Source: Paenibacillus sambharensis (GTDB lineage Bacteria > Bacillota > Bacilli > Paenibacillales > Paenibacillaceae). Taken from it: a stretch of DNA of 64,000 nt. The position numbers and the translations under genes were made by a program. The DNA is taken from assembly GCF_003233845.1 (NCBI RefSeq), contig NZ_QKRB01000051.1:186001-250000 (forward strand). The letters are read 5' to 3'. The notes beneath the pieces were generated by a model that was given only the letters and a program-made list of their open reading frames with translations, ran no database searches and had not been told where the DNA came from. Positions 24,289-32,777 of the stretch are shown one piece after another. Position 1 is the stretch's first letter; each line of letters begins with the position of its first letter.

Positions 24289-24332
24289 TTCTGTCCCCTC
24301 CCTTAATCTATCGTCCAGTTAGCAACAGTTTC

Positions 24333-24360
24333 ATTATAGCAGTCCTGAATCGAGGTGGAA
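24333..24360 (-). promoter_or_regulatory. Sigma-A-type promoter of the ABC exporter operon
   Basis: On the minus strand TTCCAC is followed after 16 bases by a perfect TATAAT, about 45 bp before the GTG start of the ATPase gene. The -10 is strong and the -35 weak. Confidence 0.55.
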
Positions 24361-24525
24361 ACGAATGGCAGGCCATTGAAGATTTAGGGCAAAGGCCTGG
24401 CCGAACAATCAGCTTTATAGGGAGGGCGTATTAAGGGCAGGCTGAAGCCACTGGCTAATGGAAGCGACAATGCGGTTTATGCTATAGTGAGAGCACCTGA
24501 AGATCCAACGAAATGGAGCGTAATA

Positions 24526-26160
24526 ATGGATTCCAAACCGAATGCAAAACATGGCTTTAAACATAAATCGAAAGCTTCTAAGTCCGCGAAAACGGATGCA
24601 AAGAGCCCTGCCACAGCCCGGTCAGCAGAGTCAAGGACCGGTGAGCAGCGCGGGAAGGCCGGACAGACGAGCCTACGCCAGTCTTCCGGTGGACAAGGCC
24701 AGGCGGCGGGCCGTGGCGGAAGTGATAATAAGCGGAGGACCGCAGGAAGCAAGCCGGCCCATCCTGGCCGTGCAGCGGCTCCCGCTTCGGCGGATGAGGT
24801 CAAAGTCGGGGACAAGCTGGTCGTGACGATCAAGCGGCTTGGCATCAACGGTGAAGGCGTCGGCTACTACAAGCGCAAGGCCGTATTCATCGACGGCGCT
24901 CTGCCGGATGAGGTGGTCAAAGCCACCGTCACAGCCGCGGAACCGAAGCGGCTGGTCGCCAGGCTGACGGAGATTGAGCGGCAATCTCCGCACCGCATTG
25001 CACCGCCGTGTCCGGTCTACGACACGTGCGGCGGCTGCCAGCTCCAGCATATGGCCTATGAAGGCCAGCTGCTGGCGAAGGAGGAGATCGTGCGCGAGGC
25101 CTTCACCCGCTACGCACGCATCGACCGGGACGCGCTGCCCCTGCGTCCCGTGCTTGGGATGGAAGCGCCTTGGAGCTACCGCAACAAGGCGCAGCTGCAA
25201 GCCGGCCCGGGCCCCGGCGGGCGGCTTGCCCTTGGCTTGTACGAGCCGGGCAGCCGCCGGCTCGTGGACATTACGGGGTGCGCCGTGCAGCACCCCGGCA
25301 TTAACGCTGCCGCCGCCAAGGTGCGGCAGCTGGCCGACCGGCTCGGCGTGCCGGTCGGTACAGGCAGCCGCGGCGGCCTGCGCACGATCGTGCTGCGCGT
25401 CGCCCCGCATTCGGGCGAGCTGCAGCTGACGCTCGTCGCGGCGGCGGAGCAGTTCGACCGCTCGGACGAGCTGGTGCGGCTCGTGCAGGAGCACATTCCC
25501 GAAATTACGTCGATTTCGGTCAACATCAACCCCGGTACCTCGCCGCTCATCTTCGGCGAACGCACCGAGCTGCTTTGGGGCAAGCCCGCTCTTGGCGTCT
25601 CACTGGGCGAGCTGCAGTTCGACCTGTCGCCTCGGGCCTTCTTCCAGCTTAATCCGGAGCAGACCGTGAAGCTCTACGAGTCGGTGAAAGAAGCTGCCTC
25701 TCTTACCGGAAGAGAGACCGTTGTCGATGCCTACTGCGGTACGGGTACCATAGGACTGTGGCTCGCGCCCTTCGCCAAGGAAGTGCGCGGCATTGAGATC
25801 ATCGAGGAAGCGATCGAGGATGCGAGGCGCAACGCGGAGCTGAACGGCCGGGAGAATGCCAGCTTCTATGCAGGCAAAGCTGAGGAGCTTCTTCCCCGCT
25901 GGGTCAAGCAGGGCTACCGCCCGGATGTGATCGTCGTGGACCCGCCGCGCACTGGCTGCGATCCCGCTCTGCTCCAAGCGATCGTCAAGACCAAGCCGAA
26001 GCGCATGGTCTACGTATCCTGCAACCCTTCCACGCTTGCCAAGGATTGCAGCTATCTGCTGGAGAACGGCTTCGAGCTGAAGTGGGTCCAACCGGTTGAT
26101 ATGTTCCCGCAGACGAGTCATGTGGAGTGCTGTACGCTGTTAGTACGGAAGGATAATTAA
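24526..26160 (+). CDS. rlmD: 23S rRNA (uracil-5-)-methyltransferase RlmD/RlmCD
   Basis: A cytoplasmic rRNA m5U methyltransferase of about 544 residues. In order: an unusual basic, low-complexity N-terminal tail of about 90 residues rich in Lys, Ser, Gly and Ala; a TRAM domain (about 95-155, VTIKRLGINGEGVGYYKRKA); [4Fe-4S] cysteines in CPVYDTCGGCQLQH; and a SAM fold with DAYCGTGTIGLWL, VDPPRTGCD and the catalytic Cys in VYVSCNPSTLAKD. In Gram-positives such enzymes may modify U747 and/or U1939. I prefer ATG 24526 (MDSKPNAKHG) with GGAG eight bases upstream over a GTG at 24487 that overlaps a possible promoter hexamer. The part around 25100-25450 is far more GC-rich than its surroundings. Confidence 0.93.
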   Translation: MDSKPNAKHGFKHKSKASKSAKTDAKSPATARSAESRTGEQRGKAGQTSLRQSSGGQGQAAGRGGSDNKRRTAGSKPAHPGRAAAPASADEVKVGDKLVVTIKRLGINGEGVGYYKRKAVFIDGALPDEVVKATVTAAEPKRLVARLTEIERQSPHRIAPPCPVYDTCGGCQLQHMAYEGQLLAKEEIVREAFTRYARIDRDALPLRPVLGMEAPWSYRNKAQLQAGPGPGGRLALGLYEPGSRRLVDITGCAVQHPGINAAAAKVRQLADRLGVPVGTGSRGGLRTIVLRVAPHSGELQLTLVAAAEQFDRSDELVRLVQEHIPEITSISVNINPGTSPLIFGERTELLWGKPALGVSLGELQFDLSPRAFFQLNPEQTVKLYESVKEAASLTGRETVVDAYCGTGTIGLWLAPFAKEVRGIEIIEEAIEDARRNAELNGRENASFYAGKAEELLPRWVKQGYRPDVIVVDPPRTGCDPALLQAIVKTKPKRMVYVSCNPSTLAKDCSYLLENGFELKWVQPVDMFPQTSHVECCTLLVRKDN

Positions 26161-26188
26161 ATTCGAGATGTATTGGCCGAAAGTGTTA

Positions 26189-26214
26189 AGAGGGGTGGCG
26201 GACCCCTCTTTTGT
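26189..26214 (+). terminator. Terminator of rlmD
   Basis: AGAGGGGT and ACCCCTCT form an 8-bp stem around GGCGG, followed by TTTTGTGTTT, 28 bp past the stop codon. Confidence 0.9.
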
Positions 26215-26316
26215 GTTTGGCTCTTACCTTACAGTGGTGATTCTTGAACAAAAAAATGACCGCTATTAGGTAAAAGATCCTTATACAAATTCTTCATCCT
26301 TCATACAAACAGATGC

Positions 26317-27645
26317 TCAATAGGTCGCTTTTGGAGTGAACTGGCCCTGATTCTTCAGAGCATAGTCAAAAAAACGAAGGATAAGTTCATTTTGCGTTTC
26401 AATCGCATAATACTTATCGATTTCTGCTTTTCCGCCTTGCAGCAGGTTTGCCAATATAGGAGAGAATAATGGTAGATCAGTCAAACTCAAATGTTTTGCG
26501 CCTTTAAAATGAACGGTGTATGCACCTTTAAAATTTGTATTCGAAACTTTATTCGCGATATATGTAGAACTGCTGTCAAGTTGTACCCACACATCATCCG
26601 AATATACATTAAGAAGCGGAATGGTGTAAGGTTCGGACTTTGCAATCAATTCGTTCGCAGCTTCATCATATACAAGCTCGCTAAAGAACGGGGCATCTAT
26701 ATTTACTACGGCGTCAATATCATCACGTTCTCTGCTCAGCGCCACGCTTGCCGCACCACCCATGGAATGTCCGAACACGCCTATTTTCTGTGTATCGATG
26801 CGCTCATATACAGTCTCTTTTCTTTGTGCCGCTTGTTCCAGAATCGTATTCACGACAAAATCCATATCATCCGTTCGCAACTTCATCCATTTTTGAGTAA
26901 GCTCGAAATACTCGCCAAGCGAATAAACCCCTGTTTTATTGGCATTGTTGACTTCTTGCATGTAATCGTGATTTACCGTCACGACCTTTCCATCTTCAGA
27001 AACGGTATAAAAAGAATGATAGGGATGGTCAATGGAAACAACGACATAACCGTGGCTCGCAAGTTCTGTAAAGGTAGAAGTGTTGCTTGTTTTAATACCG
27101 AATGCACCATGGGAGAACACAAGCAAAGGGTATGGCCCGTCTGCCTGTTCAGGATACCAAAATTCCACGTTAACAATCCGATTGTCATCCTGGTCCGTAA
27201 ATTCCTCGATACGATTCTTGTCCACGTAGCTGTAAGTGGCGGTCGCCACTGCATACGTGCCTGTCACTTGCGGCAGCCTATGCTGTGGAAAAAGCAAAGC
27301 AGGAACAAGGGTAATGACTACAGTCAGTGCTAACAAAAGAAATTTCCATATCGTAGAGAACACTTTGTAGGGCGAAGAGTGTTTTTGTTTACGCAGAAGT
27401 GTAATCATTTCCTTGAACGCTAATATAAAGAGCAAGCCTGTAAACAACCCCCAAGTGAAACCCCATACGACAACTTTCCCGAAGATTAGCCCTACAAATC
27501 CTACGAATATTGCGATTCTCGTCCAACTCTTTATCTTGCCGCGGCTTTGCTTGAATGCAATGGAATGAACGGCAATGGCCAGCTCACAAACCAACGTAAC
27601 AACAAGTACTAAAATCTCCATAAGACTTCTCTGCTCCTCCATCAA
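26317..27645 (-). CDS. Membrane-anchored alpha/beta hydrolase (PAF-acetylhydrolase/dienelactone hydrolase-like)
   Basis: A 442-residue protein with three to four N-terminal membrane helices (about 9-125) followed by an alpha/beta-hydrolase domain (about 145-430). The nucleophile elbow is KIGVFGHSMGGAASVALS (Ser near 300), the probable catalytic Asp lies in VVNIDAPFF, and the His in FKGAKHLSLTD. The oxyanion region is PLLVFSHGAFGIKTS. Such enzymes are lipases or esterases; the substrate is unknown. The start could also be the ATG at 27621. Base composition is AT-richer than flanking genes. It converges with rlmD and lies downstream of the DUF3021/LytTR pair, about 150 bp away. Confidence 0.85.
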   Translation of the reverse strand: MMEEQRSLMEILVLVVTLVCELAIAVHSIAFKQSRGKIKSWTRIAIFVGFVGLIFGKVVVWGFTWGLFTGLLFILAFKEMITLLRKQKHSSPYKVFSTIWKFLLLALTVVITLVPALLFPQHRLPQVTGTYAVATATYSYVDKNRIEEFTDQDDNRIVNVEFWYPEQADGPYPLLVFSHGAFGIKTSNTSTFTELASHGYVVVSIDHPYHSFYTVSEDGKVVTVNHDYMQEVNNANKTGVYSLGEYFELTQKWMKLRTDDMDFVVNTILEQAAQRKETVYERIDTQKIGVFGHSMGGAASVALSRERDDIDAVVNIDAPFFSELVYDEAANELIAKSEPYTIPLLNVYSDDVWVQLDSSSTYIANKVSNTNFKGAYTVHFKGAKHLSLTDLPLFSPILANLLQGGKAEIDKYYAIETQNELILRFFDYALKNQGQFTPKATY

Positions 27646-27797
27646 CTTTTTATGAGTTCATCATAAGAAATGGAAGAGCAGGTGTATATGCATAAACGAT
27701 AAGCTGTAGCTGAGAGCCAATAAGTTGCAAAAATTAAGGCCATAAAATGTATTCAAGATGAGAATTTGACTTTATTTGGGAGTGGATTGTGTAACTT

Positions 27798-28226
27798 CTA
27801 AATCTTGTTTTTAAATGTCTTAAGTCTTTCATTAATCTTTTGAGCTTCCTCTTTGTCATTTCTATAAGTCAGTAGGCGGACGATCGCGTATACTACGGCA
27901 ATTTGCAAACCCAGTAATAGTATACCGGAGGTGGTATATACGAGATTTAACATGACAGCCAGGGATATTAGAAGGACCTCCAGAAAAAGGAAATGGAAAA
28001 CCACCCGAAACCGCATTTGATTCTCGCTAACCGCATGCGGCGTATATAATATAATTCCGCTTAAAGCACCCAGACAAGAGAACGACATAATTGTAAAAAT
28101 CGTTGTTAATTCGAAATTTGCGTCAGGAGCGTAGATTTTCCGCAGAATAGTGATGATAATAATAATGGAAGCGAATATAAGCAAGAAATCTCTAACGATT
28201 TCTTTAATGAGCTCGTAATGCCTCAT
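27798..28226 (-). CDS. DUF3021 family membrane protein
   Basis: A 142-residue protein with four predicted membrane helices (about 12-30, 42-62, 75-95, 103-125) and a charged cytoplasmic tail (NDKEEAQKINERLKTFKNKI). DUF3021 proteins are typically encoded directly after a LytTR regulator, as here with a 14-bp gap. They are thought to act as membrane partners or inhibitors of that regulator. Function is otherwise unknown. Confidence 0.85.
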   Translation of the reverse strand: MRHYELIKEIVRDFLLIFASIIIIITILRKIYAPDANFELTTIFTIMSFSCLGALSGIILYTPHAVSENQMRFRVVFHFLFLEVLLISLAVMLNLVYTTSGILLLGLQIAVVYAIVRLLTYRNDKEEAQKINERLKTFKNKI

Positions 28227-28240
28227 GTTGGTCCCCCCTT

Positions 28241-28687
28241 TTATAATCCTAGTATGTGTTTAAGCATTGGCACATACTGCCGTGATATGACTACCTTCTC
28301 CCCGTTATCCAGTAATGCTTGAAAACGGCCGCTGATCGAGGGCTGAATACTAGAAATCTTAGCTATATTTAGAATGGTAGATTTGGAGGCGCGAAAACAA
28401 TGTTTCTCTCTGCAAAGTTCCTCCAGTTCATAAAGCTTTTGTTTGACTTCATGAACGTTGTTCTTACAATACGCAAACACTTTTCCGTCAACAGCTTCAA
28501 AATAATAAATATCACTTAGTTTGATGCGGCTAATCTTATCCTCATGATAACCAAGTATAATGAGTGTTTCGGTTTTGATTTTATTAACGAGCTCATGTAC
28601 TTCTTCGTCTGCTTGGTGACACCTGATTCGGATCTCCTCTTCTTCTGAATAGTCTATTATTTCGATGAAAATTTTAATAGAAATCAC
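28241..28687 (-). CDS. LytTR family DNA-binding protein
   Basis: A 148-residue regulator. A short N-terminal region (about 1-45) precedes a C-terminal LytTR domain (about 48-146) with KISRIKLSDIYYFEAVDGKV, the FRASKSTILNIAKISSIQP recognition strand region and a final VISRQYVPMLKHILGL. There is no receiver domain, so this is the short membrane-protein-controlled LytTR type. The GTG start has GAGG immediately adjacent, which is poorly spaced, so the exact start is uncertain. It is first in an operon with DUF3021, and perhaps the alpha/beta hydrolase. Confidence 0.9.
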   Translation of the reverse strand: MISIKIFIEIIDYSEEEEIRIRCHQADEEVHELVNKIKTETLIILGYHEDKISRIKLSDIYYFEAVDGKVFAYCKNNVHEVKQKLYELEELCREKHCFRASKSTILNIAKISSIQPSISGRFQALLDNGEKVVISRQYVPMLKHILGL

Positions 28688-28889
28688 CCTCGGAAATTCT
28701 AATTAAAAATTGTTAACTTCTACAATACGTAAATCATATAACGAAAAGGCGTTGTTCGGAAACAACAAACAATATTTGCACCTGTGCAGATCATGTCTCA
28801 TATGAGCATCGAGATACTCTCTTTTTATTGTGCTGTAAATTGCAGTTCTAATAATTTGGTATACAATTAATGATTACCTTCGTTCACTA
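28688..28889. other. AT-rich upstream region of the LytTR operon
   Basis: About 200 bp of AT-rich sequence holding the minus-strand promoter of the LytTR/DUF3021 operon. A short inverted repeat (GTTGTT and AACAAC) lies at about 28753-28768 and could be a LytTR or other operator. No coding sequence is seen. Confidence 0.35.
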
Positions 28890-29110
28890 AAAGCCGTCGA
28901 TTGTGCAGGCTTTTCCGCAGCAGCCTCCCCTGTTCAGCTTAAAACCTGCGAAAGTGCAGGAATTTCTCTGGATCATACTCTTCGGGCAGGTTGGAGCGTG
29001 AAAAAGATGCAGATTCGCAGGCTTTTGTTTACAGGGGCACCGGAGAAGTTCAAAGGATGCACTTTTGCAGGAATTAGGCAGACAGCCTTCTTTGGAGCCC
29101 CCTTTCCTTT
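28890..29110. repeat. Degenerate tandem repeat of about 111 bp, intergenic
   Basis: Two motif types alternate: GCAGGCTTTT at 28905 and 29017, and TGCAGGAATT at 28955 and 29066. The spacings are 50, 62 and 49 bases, so the region reads as two diverged copies of an about 111-bp unit. Short open frames on both strands are rich in Cys and Lys and do not look like real proteins. I recall similar pieces scattered through Paenibacillus intergenic regions, but this is unverified. Confidence 0.5.
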
Positions 29111-29314
29111 TCACCAGATGATGTTTCCCTCATGCCTCATGGATTGGGTGAAAGCAAGGGACGGATCACTTTTCTTAGGCAGACTTGACTGCTGCGCGAT
29201 AACTCTCTTCCTTAGAAATCCCCCTGCAATCAACTTCACAGCTGAACAAGAACATACGTTTCCTTCAACTGGTACTTTATGGTATAGTAAAGCTCAGGAT
29301 ATTTAGCGGGAGGA
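29111..29314. other. Upstream region of the DinB gene
   Basis: About 200 bp without a gene. A possible -10 (TATAGT, 29283-29288) lies 26 bp before the DinB ribosome binding site; the -35 is weak (TTCCTT, 29260-29265). Confidence 0.3.
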
Positions 29315-29320
29315 ATGATA

Positions 29321-29788
29321 GTGGCTGTTAAACAAAATAAAGTATTAGACCAATTCTCAGACTTGCTGCCCTGGGCCGAGAACCTGAAGGATACCGCCCA
29401 AGACTTATGGCTGAAGCCTATATCCGATGGAAAATGGTCGCTTAGAGAAATTTTGACACACATTATGTACTGGGACAGGAACAGCTTGGAAATGATGGTT
29501 CCCAATATGTCCGAGGGTGCTGCATTATTCTTCGCAGACATTGAGAAGCACAATCAGGAAGCGGCAGGTTTGGCTCAATCGTACCATTCTTTGGACACAC
29601 TTATTGATGATCTCGTTATAACGCGGAGACAGCTGTTTGTACTGTTAAAGGAGAAATACAATAATACTGAGAAGTTCACAATTGACAACCGAAACTATAC
29701 ATACAAAAAGTTTGTCCAACTATTCATCCATCATGACGAGCACCACCGGAGACAAATCGAAGGCTTCTTAGAGCAGGAGAAAGTCTAG
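29321..29788 (+). CDS. DinB-like domain protein (DUF1706/ClbS-like)
   Basis: A four-helix-bundle protein of about 155 residues in the DinB/YfiT superfamily. The metal-site pattern is recognisable: His in REILTHIMYWDRNS (about 45) and the HHDEHHRRQIEGFL motif near the C-terminus. Members include thiol transferases and DNA-protection proteins; the specific role here is unknown. The GTG at 29321 is preferred because GGGAGGA lies at proper distance. The ATG at 29315 sits directly against that box and adds only two residues. It is followed immediately by a decayed gene fragment. Confidence 0.85.
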   Translation: MAVKQNKVLDQFSDLLPWAENLKDTAQDLWLKPISDGKWSLREILTHIMYWDRNSLEMMVPNMSEGAALFFADIEKHNQEAAGLAQSYHSLDTLIDDLVITRRQLFVLLKEKYNNTEKFTIDNRNYTYKKFVQLFIHHDEHHRRQIEGFLEQEKV

Positions 29789-29790
29789 TT

Positions 29791-29937
29791 CTAGCCAAGG
29801 ATGTCGCTGAGCAATTGCAGTATACTTATCATGCCAAAGATGATGCTAATATGACGAATTATCTTAAGCGCGTCAGAGAATTGCCTATTCATGCAGTTTC
29901 ATGCAGTAGGTATTTACTGAAGGAGGAGCCAACGTGA
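29791..29937 (+). pseudogene. C-terminal remnant of an aminoglycoside 6-adenylyltransferase-like gene
   Basis: In the frame starting at 29791 the DNA encodes LAKDVAEQLQYTY, then DDANMTNYLKRVRELP, and a stop at 29937. This matches, from memory, the C-terminal helix region of ANT(6)/AadK-type streptomycin adenylyltransferases. There is no start codon or catalytic domain; the upstream part is replaced by the DinB gene. The stop overlaps the GTG start of the DUF4256 gene by four bases. Confidence 0.6.
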
Positions 29938-30512
29938 CCAATCATAACGAAATCAGCAGCAACGAGCTGTCACCAGAACAGCGTGAAGAACTGCTCGAAG
30001 CTTTGAAGGCCCGGTTTGAGAAAAATATGAACCGCCATACAGGTCTTGAATGGGCCGATGTACACGCTAAGCTAGAAGCAACCCCCAACAAAATGTGGTC
30101 GCTCCATGAAATGGAACGGACCGGCGGCGAACCGGATGTTGTTGGCTATGATCAGCAGACGGGCGAATACATCTTCTATGATTGCTCAGCAGAAAGTCCC
30201 AAAGGCCGCAGGAGCGTCTGTTACGACCGTGAAGCCTGGGAGTCGAGAAAACAGCATAAACCGGACAATAATGCAGTGGATATGGCATCTGCCATGGGCA
30301 TCGAGCTGTTAACGGAGACACAATACCGGGAGCTGCAGGAGCTTGGGAAATTCGATATGAAAACCTCAAGCTGGGTTCAAACACCCGCTGACATCAGAGC
30401 ACTCGGCGGGGCCCTCTTTTGTGACCGCCGCTATGAAACGGTGTTCCTGTACCACAATGGAGCAGAATCCTATTATGGTGCAAGAGGGTTCCGCGGCTCC
30501 CTTCGGGTCTGA
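29934..30512 (+). CDS. DUF4256 domain-containing protein
   Basis: A 192-residue soluble protein that matches the DUF4256 family: LKARFEKNMNRHTGLEWADV near the start, GGEPDVVGYDQQTGEYIFYD, GRRSVCYDREAWESRK, and a C-terminal GALFCDRRYETVFLYHNGAESYYG. Function unknown. The start is a GTG with AAGGAGGAG about five bases upstream; that box lies inside the 3' end of the ANT(6)-like remnant. It is cytoplasmic, with no membrane segments. Confidence 0.9.
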   Translation: MTNHNEISSNELSPEQREELLEALKARFEKNMNRHTGLEWADVHAKLEATPNKMWSLHEMERTGGEPDVVGYDQQTGEYIFYDCSAESPKGRRSVCYDREAWESRKQHKPDNNAVDMASAMGIELLTETQYRELQELGKFDMKTSSWVQTPADIRALGGALFCDRRYETVFLYHNGAESYYGARGFRGSLRV

Positions 30513-30529
30513 TCTGCAGCAGACTTCTC

Positions 30530-30570
30530 AGCCCTTTCGCTTCCCTCTGGGATGTCGTAAGGGCTTCATT
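30530..30570 (+). terminator. Weak candidate terminator after the DUF4256 gene
   Basis: AGCCCTT and AAGGGCT can pair across a 22-base loop, followed by TCATTTGTGTT. The stem is short, so this is tentative. Confidence 0.3.
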
Positions 30571-30703
30571 TGTGTTCCGAGATATTGCCTGCCCATAAAA
30601 TCAGGTATGCTCCCGTTTCCATTGCTGGCATTGTGCTGCTTAATGGGTCTTCTCCAGATAGGCTATAATATTCATACAGGCTCCAACAAAAAAGGGTGAT
30701 GCG

Positions 30704-31519
30704 ATGAAAAACCTGTTTACAATAGGAGAAATGGCCAAGCTCCATAATATCACGATGAAAACACTGCGCTACTATGATGAAATTGGCTTACTGCAGCCCA
30801 TTCACACTGACCTCGTCAACGGGTACCGATATTATTCAACCGAACAATTCGAACAGCTTAATACGATTCAGTATTTAAAGCGATTAGGCTTTTCCTTGAA
30901 GGATATCAAGAGCCACCTGGACCACAGGGATATAGACGGCTTCTTGCATCTGCTGGAGAAACAAAAGGAGCTAACCGAGCAGAAAATCAAGGAACTGGAG
31001 CAGGTTAACAGCCGGTTTCAAAATCGTATCCGCGACATTCAGTCCGCTCGGAATATAACAGAATTAGGGATCGTAAAGCTTCTGCACATGGAAGAACGGA
31101 AAGCAGTACGGCTGATGGGGAAAATCGGCTCCGAACCGGAAATGGAGGTATCCCTCCGGCAATTAGAGAACATGGCGAATATGAATTCGTCCATTTTCAT
31201 CGGCGGTGTCGGGCTTACCGTAAGTGTAAACCAGATCAGAGCTGATCGATTTGACGAATATAACTCTATCTTTATCCTAATCGAAGAAGAGATTCAGAGC
31301 CCGCTGGTTACAAGCTTCGCAGAAGGGACCTATGCCAGCATATATTTCCGGGGAGATCACAAGGACTCTTCTCCTTATTATTCAATCCTGCTCCGCTTCA
31401 TCGAGGAAAACAGTCTTAACATCCTGGGAGACTCCATGGAACGAATGATCATTGACCATTACATTTCACGTGATCAAGACGATTTCCTTACCGAAATCCA
31501 AATACCAGTCAACCCTTGA
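30704..31519 (+). CDS. MerR family transcriptional regulator with GyrI-like effector domain
   Basis: A 271-residue regulator. The MerR winged helix is N-terminal (about 1-70: FTIGEMAKLHNITMKTLRYY, then a YYSTEQFEQLNTIQ wing). A coiled-coil dimerisation helix follows (about 75-125), then a C-terminal effector domain of the GyrI/BmrR type (about 135-268). BmrR-like proteins bind lipophilic cations and activate a multidrug transporter, and the next gene is an MFS transporter, so local control of that gene is inferred. A TATAAT box lies at 30664-30669, with no clear -35. Confidence 0.92.
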   Translation: MKNLFTIGEMAKLHNITMKTLRYYDEIGLLQPIHTDLVNGYRYYSTEQFEQLNTIQYLKRLGFSLKDIKSHLDHRDIDGFLHLLEKQKELTEQKIKELEQVNSRFQNRIRDIQSARNITELGIVKLLHMEERKAVRLMGKIGSEPEMEVSLRQLENMANMNSSIFIGGVGLTVSVNQIRADRFDEYNSIFILIEEEIQSPLVTSFAEGTYASIYFRGDHKDSSPYYSILLRFIEENSLNILGDSMERMIIDHYISRDQDDFLTEIQIPVNP

Positions 31520-31547
31520 CCTTCCCCTTACGGGAAGGTTTATTATT
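31519..31547 (+). terminator. Terminator or attenuator between the MerR and MFS genes
   Basis: ACCTTCCC and GGGAAGGT pair around a short loop, followed by TTATTATTTG. It overlaps the last base of the MerR stop codon and precedes the MFS gene by about 65 bp. Confidence 0.75.
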
Positions 31548-31612
31548 TGTGTTGCTGTTTAAGAAGGTCTTTTCATACGCGGAACTGCCAACACAAAGGA
31601 GAGAAAAATCAA

Positions 31613-32776
31613 TTGCCTCACATCCATAACAACAAGATTTGGTCCATGTCTTTCATTTTCGTAGTTATTGCTAACGCTCTGGTCTTTATGATATTCGAAA
31701 TGCTGCTTCCTACCCTTCCCTTGTTTGTCACTGCCCTAGGAGGGGGAGCAAGCCAGGTCGGCTTAGTAACAGGGATGTTCATGCTTTCCGCTATTCTAAT
31801 CCGTCCTTTTGCGGGCATTCTAGTTACTAAATTTGATAAAAAGCTGCTGTTAATATTCGGAATTCTGATCATTGCACTGTCTACAGGAGCTTATTATCTC
31901 TCAACCAACATCACAGCGTTATTAATCATTCGACTGATCCATGGCGCTGGATTTGGGTTAGCAACAACGTATTTTGCCACGCTTGCCGCTGAAATCATTC
32001 CCAAGGAACGACGTGGCGAGGGAATTGGTTATTTTGGCGTAGGGGAAACGGTAGCCATCTCTGTAGGGCCGATGATCGGCATTATGACGCTGGAGCTGTA
32101 TGATTTCCAGAGGTTATTTTTTGGAGGCATGGCTGTCCTTTTGCTGGCTGTCCTCATGGCGCTTTTGATCAAGAGATCACCGCAAGGAAGGGATCTTGAT
32201 AAACAAGAACGTGTAAAAGTTAAGCTGTACGAGAAACGGGTACTGTTTCCTTCTCTGCTTATCTTTCTGATTGGCATTGCGGCTGGCGGCATTATGTCTT
32301 TCTTTTCCTTGTACGCCATTGAGAAGAACTTCACTCACGTAGGATTGTTTTTCTTGTTCATCGCGGCCGCCAGCTTTGTCATTCGGATCATCTCCGGAAA
32401 GCTGTTTGATGTTTATGGGCCTTCGGTTATTCTTATACCCGGCTCCATCCTGTCCATTGCGGGACTCGTCATTCTATATATGGCAGACAGTGACGGCATG
32501 TTCTTGCTGGCGGCTGTGCTGTACGGATTCGGATTTGGCGCGATCTTCCCCGCCCTTCAAACATGGTGCATGAACTTGGTCGGGGAACATGAGCATGAGG
32601 ATGCGATGGCTTCATTCTTCAACTTCTTTGACCTCGGGATTGGCGGAGGCTCCTTTATTCTTGGACTTGTCGCTGCAGAGCTATCGTATCAGGCGATCTA
32701 CATTGTCGCATCCATAGTCTACGCTTTAGTTCTGGTTGTCTACATTGGCTATATCCGCGGACGAACTGCCAGCTGA
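31613..32776 (+). CDS. MFS transporter, drug efflux-like
   Basis: A 12-helix major facilitator of about 387 residues. It has the A-like motif after helix 2 (RPFAGILVTKFDKKLL) and IRLIHGAGFGLATTYFATLA, typical of the AraJ/YfcJ-type efflux group. The start chosen is TTG 31613, with AAGGAG eleven bases upstream. A GTG-initiated 22-residue extension would run through the terminator region and is unlikely. Together with the preceding MerR regulator this looks like an inducible efflux module. Substrate unknown. It converges with the XRE-cupin gene, leaving one base between the stop codons. Confidence 0.9.
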   Translation: MPHIHNNKIWSMSFIFVVIANALVFMIFEMLLPTLPLFVTALGGGASQVGLVTGMFMLSAILIRPFAGILVTKFDKKLLLIFGILIIALSTGAYYLSTNITALLIIRLIHGAGFGLATTYFATLAAEIIPKERRGEGIGYFGVGETVAISVGPMIGIMTLELYDFQRLFFGGMAVLLLAVLMALLIKRSPQGRDLDKQERVKVKLYEKRVLFPSLLIFLIGIAAGGIMSFFSLYAIEKNFTHVGLFFLFIAAASFVIRIISGKLFDVYGPSVILIPGSILSIAGLVILYMADSDGMFLLAAVLYGFGFGAIFPALQTWCMNLVGEHEHEDAMASFFNFFDLGIGGGSFILGLVAAELSYQAIYIVASIVYALVLVVYIGYIRGRTAS

Positions 32777-32777
32777 C

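Noticed and set aside
28887-29114. Cys-rich 75-codon protein in the intergenic repeat
   Set aside because: Its sequence follows the degenerate repeat and it has no ribosome site.
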